5,954 bases of DNA from RUG11198 sp964600615 (lineage in GTDB: Bacteria > Bacillota_I > Bacilli_A > RF39 > UBA660), in assembly GCA_964600615.1 (NCBI GenBank), contig CAZRJK010000038.1, forward strand, positions 1 through 5,954. Direction: 5' to 3'. Both the position numbers and the translations under genes were made by a program. Under the pieces are notes generated by a model. It worked only from the letters and a program-made list of their open reading frames with translations. It searched no databases and was not told where the DNA came from. This document shows, one piece after another, positions 4,837-5,954 of the stretch. Every line of letters begins with the position of its first letter. The first letter of the stretch is position 1.

Positions 4837-5634
4837 TTATTTTTGGTTTTCCCATGTTTTTATATTGTCTTTTACTATGTCATATGGAATCATATATCCA
4901 ACCTTATAATGGCCTAATAAAGTAAATGATCCTGCAATATTAATACCTGCCACTTTCATATTTTCAGTTAAGGCAACTCCACCACTATTTCCTTGTTTCA
5001 TATATGCATTATGCTCTATAACTTTATCTCCTCGAACATCTTTTAAATTTGAAATAATATATCCATAAGAAATTTGATATCTATTCCCTTCTGGATGACC
5101 TATAACCATTATCTTATCATTTTTTGATAGTTTATTACTTTCAAAATCTAAAACTGTGAGATTACCATCATATTCAAAACTTAATATAGCTAAATCCGTT
5201 GTACCACTAATATATTCTATTTTACCATCTAATAAAGATTCATAGTATTCATCATCAGGTATTTCAAAATTAACATTATCATCTGCTTGAATTGTTTGTC
5301 CACTAAATTCTGTATCTTTTGTAAATATCTTAAACTTACTATTTTCTATATTTATTACATGTTTTGCTGTTATTACATAATATGTGTTATCCTTTTTTTC
5401 AAAAATAACACCACTTCCAATTCCATTGTGATTAGATAAGCCATTCATATCACTTTCAGCAATTATCCCAACAATACCTTTAATAACTTCATCAGATTCA
5501 TCTTGCATTTCATTAAATATTCTATTTTTGCTTTTATTTTCATTAATAATTGGAATTACTTCTTTAACCATAGCAAATGCTACTATCACTACAACAACTG
5601 AAATTATTATTAAAAAAACATTTTTATTTTTCAT
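4837..5634 (-). CDS. Membrane-anchored trypsin/HtrA-like serine protease without PDZ domain
   Basis: The 265-residue protein has a basic start (MKNKN), one membrane helix (about 6-31) and a trypsin-fold domain (about 50-255) that should lie outside the cell. The catalytic triad is visible: His92 in VITAKHVI, Asp147 in GTTDLAIL, and Ser217 in QGNSGGVAL. GIGSGVIF (71-78) and VIGHPEGN (177-184) are also typical of HtrA/DegS-type (S1C) proteases. HtrA proteins usually carry a C-terminal PDZ domain; this one ends at WENQK straight after the protease fold. I prefer the ATG at 5634 over the in-frame ATG at 5643, because AAGAGATG lies a suitable distance before the former and touches the latter. It has its own promoter (5659) and terminator (4791-4811). 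Its target is unknown; the nearby membrane XRE regulator with an outer domain is a candidate by inference. Confidence 0.9.
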   Translation of the reverse strand: MKNKNVFLIIISVVVVIVAFAMVKEVIPIINENKSKNRIFNEMQDESDEVIKGIVGIIAESDMNGLSNHNGIGSGVIFEKKDNTYYVITAKHVINIENSKFKIFTKDTEFSGQTIQADDNVNFEIPDDEYYESLLDGKIEYISGTTDLAILSFEYDGNLTVLDFESNKLSKNDKIMVIGHPEGNRYQISYGYIISNLKDVRGDKVIEHNAYMKQGNSGGVALTENMKVAGINIAGSFTLLGHYKVGYMIPYDIVKDNIKTWENQK

Positions 5635-5658
5635 TATTATCATCTCTTTTCATTTCAT

Positions 5659-5669
5659 ATTATACCATA
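5659..5669 (-). promoter_or_regulatory. Extended -10 promoter of the protease gene
   Basis: TATAAT (5659-5664) is preceded by TATGG (5665-5669), a full TRTGn extension. No good -35 box is present. Predicted +1 is near 5652, about 18 bases before the chosen ATG. Confidence 0.65.
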
Positions 5670-5696
5670 CATTTTAATATTTAATTGCATCAGAAG

Positions 5697-5712
5697 ATTA
5701 CTATTTTACGAT
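5697..5712 (+). repeat. Shared upstream element, copy 2 (protease promoter)
   Basis: ATTACTATTTTACGAT matches 4371-4386 at 15 of 16 positions, in the same orientation and also upstream of a minus-strand extended -10 promoter. The wider stretch 5689-5720 is also an imperfect inverted copy of 5884-5914, with about 25 of 32 positions matching by eye. Confidence 0.4.
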
Positions 5713-5748
5713 CTTAAATGGTAATATAGCCAAATATCTAAATCAAAG

Positions 5749-5768
5749 TGGCTCCAGAATGGCTCCAG
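5749..5768 (+). repeat. Tandem TGGCTCCAG repeat with 11-bp period
   Basis: TGGCTCCAG occurs at 5749-5757 and 5760-5768, two bases apart. It is the most GC-rich patch in its surroundings and does not belong to any gene. An 11-bp period puts both copies on the same DNA face, so paired protein binding or a recombinase/attachment site remnant are options. No integrase is in the window. The rest of 5715-5790 shows nothing I can support. Confidence 0.5.
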
Positions 5769-5789
5769 CCCTTATTTTAGGTATTTTTA

Positions 5790-5839
5790 ATAAAAAGAAA
5801 AACTCGCATTTTCCCTTATTTTATAGGGGCTTGCGAGTT
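5790..5839 (-). terminator. Strong intrinsic terminator after the SEC-C remnant
   Basis: Arms AACTCGCA (5832-5839 on the minus strand) and TGCGAGTT (5801-5808) form an 8-bp stem, with an inner CCC/GGG pairing (5826-5828 with 5813-5815), followed by a T-rich tail (5790-5800). The stem begins inside the TAA stop (5838-5840) of the SEC-C frame, which suggests that the SEC-C end was once the true end of the upstream gene. Confidence 0.8.
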
Positions 5840-5872
5840 ATTTGCCACAACATTGTTTATATTTTTTTCCAC

Positions 5873-5885
5873 TGCCAACTTGGCA
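5873..5885. repeat. 13-bp palindrome inside the SEC-C remnant
   Basis: TGCCAA and TTGGCA are perfect arms around one central base. The stretch also encodes the cysteine-glutamine-valine-glycine part of the SEC-C frame, so it may be coding chance. The V that replaces a cysteine falls inside it. Confidence 0.3.
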
Positions 5886-5899
5886 TTTATATCGTAATT

Positions 5900-5919
5900 T
5901 CTTAATCTTCCGATTATTT
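5900..5919 (-). repeat. Gene-end repeat motif, copy D
   Basis: All 20 bases are identical to 2632-2651 (AAATAATCGGAAGATTAAGA on the minus strand). Here the TAA inside it (5914-5916) is the stop codon of the incoming gene. In the offset frame the same bases encode NNRKIK, the linker before the SEC-C motif. Confidence 0.7.
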
Positions 5920-5954
5920 GTTTTTCTCTACATCTTGCCAATTCTTATTATTTA
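5914..5954 (-). CDS. C-terminal end of a gene entering from the right edge
   Basis: Twelve codons are visible before TAA (5914-5916), ending NKNWQDVEKNK. The gene itself lies outside the window, so its identity cannot be read. Two weak hints exist. The end resembles the protease end NIKTWENQK (N-x-K-x-W and a lysine before TAA), which could mean a second copy of that gene. Alternatively, deleting one A in the A5 run at 5921-5925 would join it to the SEC-C motif that follows. Such a short stretch could also be an unrelated open frame. Confidence 0.35.
   Translation of the reverse strand, partial: NNKNWQDVEKNK

Larger units (their letters stand above)
5838..5927 (-). pseudogene. SEC-C zinc-motif C-terminal remnant, cut off by a stop or frameshift
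   Basis: Read on the minus strand, this frame ends in KCQVGSGKKYKQCCGK and TAA, clearly the C-terminal SEC-C metal-binding motif (C-x-C...GSGKKYK-x-CC). It lacks a start codon and meets an in-frame TAG at 5928-5930, so it cannot be expressed alone. The frame of the incoming gene (5914-5954) is offset by one base, and an A5 run at 5921-5925 lies just before that gene's stop: losing one A would join the two into a single protein ending in SEC-C. The second cysteine of the usual C-x-C is valine here, so the metal site looks damaged. A frameshifted SEC-C protein, or a sequencing error in the A run, are the main readings. Confidence 0.65.

Noticed and set aside
1..5954. CRISPR array, toxin-antitoxin pair, or integrase/transposase gene
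   Set aside because: No regularly spaced repeats, no recognisable toxin or antitoxin pair, and no recombinase protein in any frame; the repeats found are few and gene-end linked.

Overview
The window is very AT-rich and looks like a low-GC Gram-positive genome (Bacillota or a Mollicutes-related Bacilli lineage). The reasons are strong AGGAGG-type ribosome binding sites, extended -10 promoters of the Bacillus TRTGnTATAAT type, a lipobox lipoprotein, and tryptophan read from TGG with TGA free to act as stop. I cannot name a genus. Every convincing gene lies on the minus strand, so transcription runs from high to low coordinates.

In transcription order: (1) 5914-5954 is the last 12 codons of a gene that enters from outside. 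It is followed in another frame by a SEC-C zinc-motif remnant (5838-5927) and a strong terminator (5790-5839). (2) 5644-5790 is non-coding. It holds an 11-bp-period tandem repeat (TGGCTCCAG twice), an element shared with another promoter region, and an extended -10 promoter. (3) 4837-5634 encodes a membrane-anchored trypsin/HtrA-like serine protease without a PDZ domain. (4) 4554-4757 is a small beta-rich, Sm-like protein. (5) 4225-4553 contains a candidate small RNA with its own promoter and terminator, then an extended -10 promoter that would start a leaderless 25-codon upstream ORF ending on the ribosome binding site of the next gene. (6) 2680-4224 is a membrane-bound XRE-type regulator with about five transmembrane helices and a predicted extracellular C-terminal domain. 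(7) 2320-2571 is a shortened TfoX N-terminal-domain protein. (8) 208-2275 is a three-gene flavin/flavodoxin cluster: flavodoxin, a lipoprotein fusing flavodoxin to a cyclophilin-like domain, and a flavin reductase-like protein, ended by a terminator at 177-209.

Two structural themes stand out. A nearly identical 47-bp block occurs twice (2592-2638 and 4779-4825). In each copy an intrinsic terminator and the promoter of the next gene are built from the same bases. A related motif, AATAATCGGAAGATTAAGA and variants, also lies at the 3' ends of four unrelated genes in the same orientation, giving the region a cassette-like look. The membrane XRE regulator and the membrane protease both face outward by prediction and share a 15-of-16-base element upstream of their promoters, so I propose, as inference only, that they may form a surface-sensing, protease-linked regulatory pair. 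No integrase, transposase, CRISPR array, tRNA or rRNA is visible.
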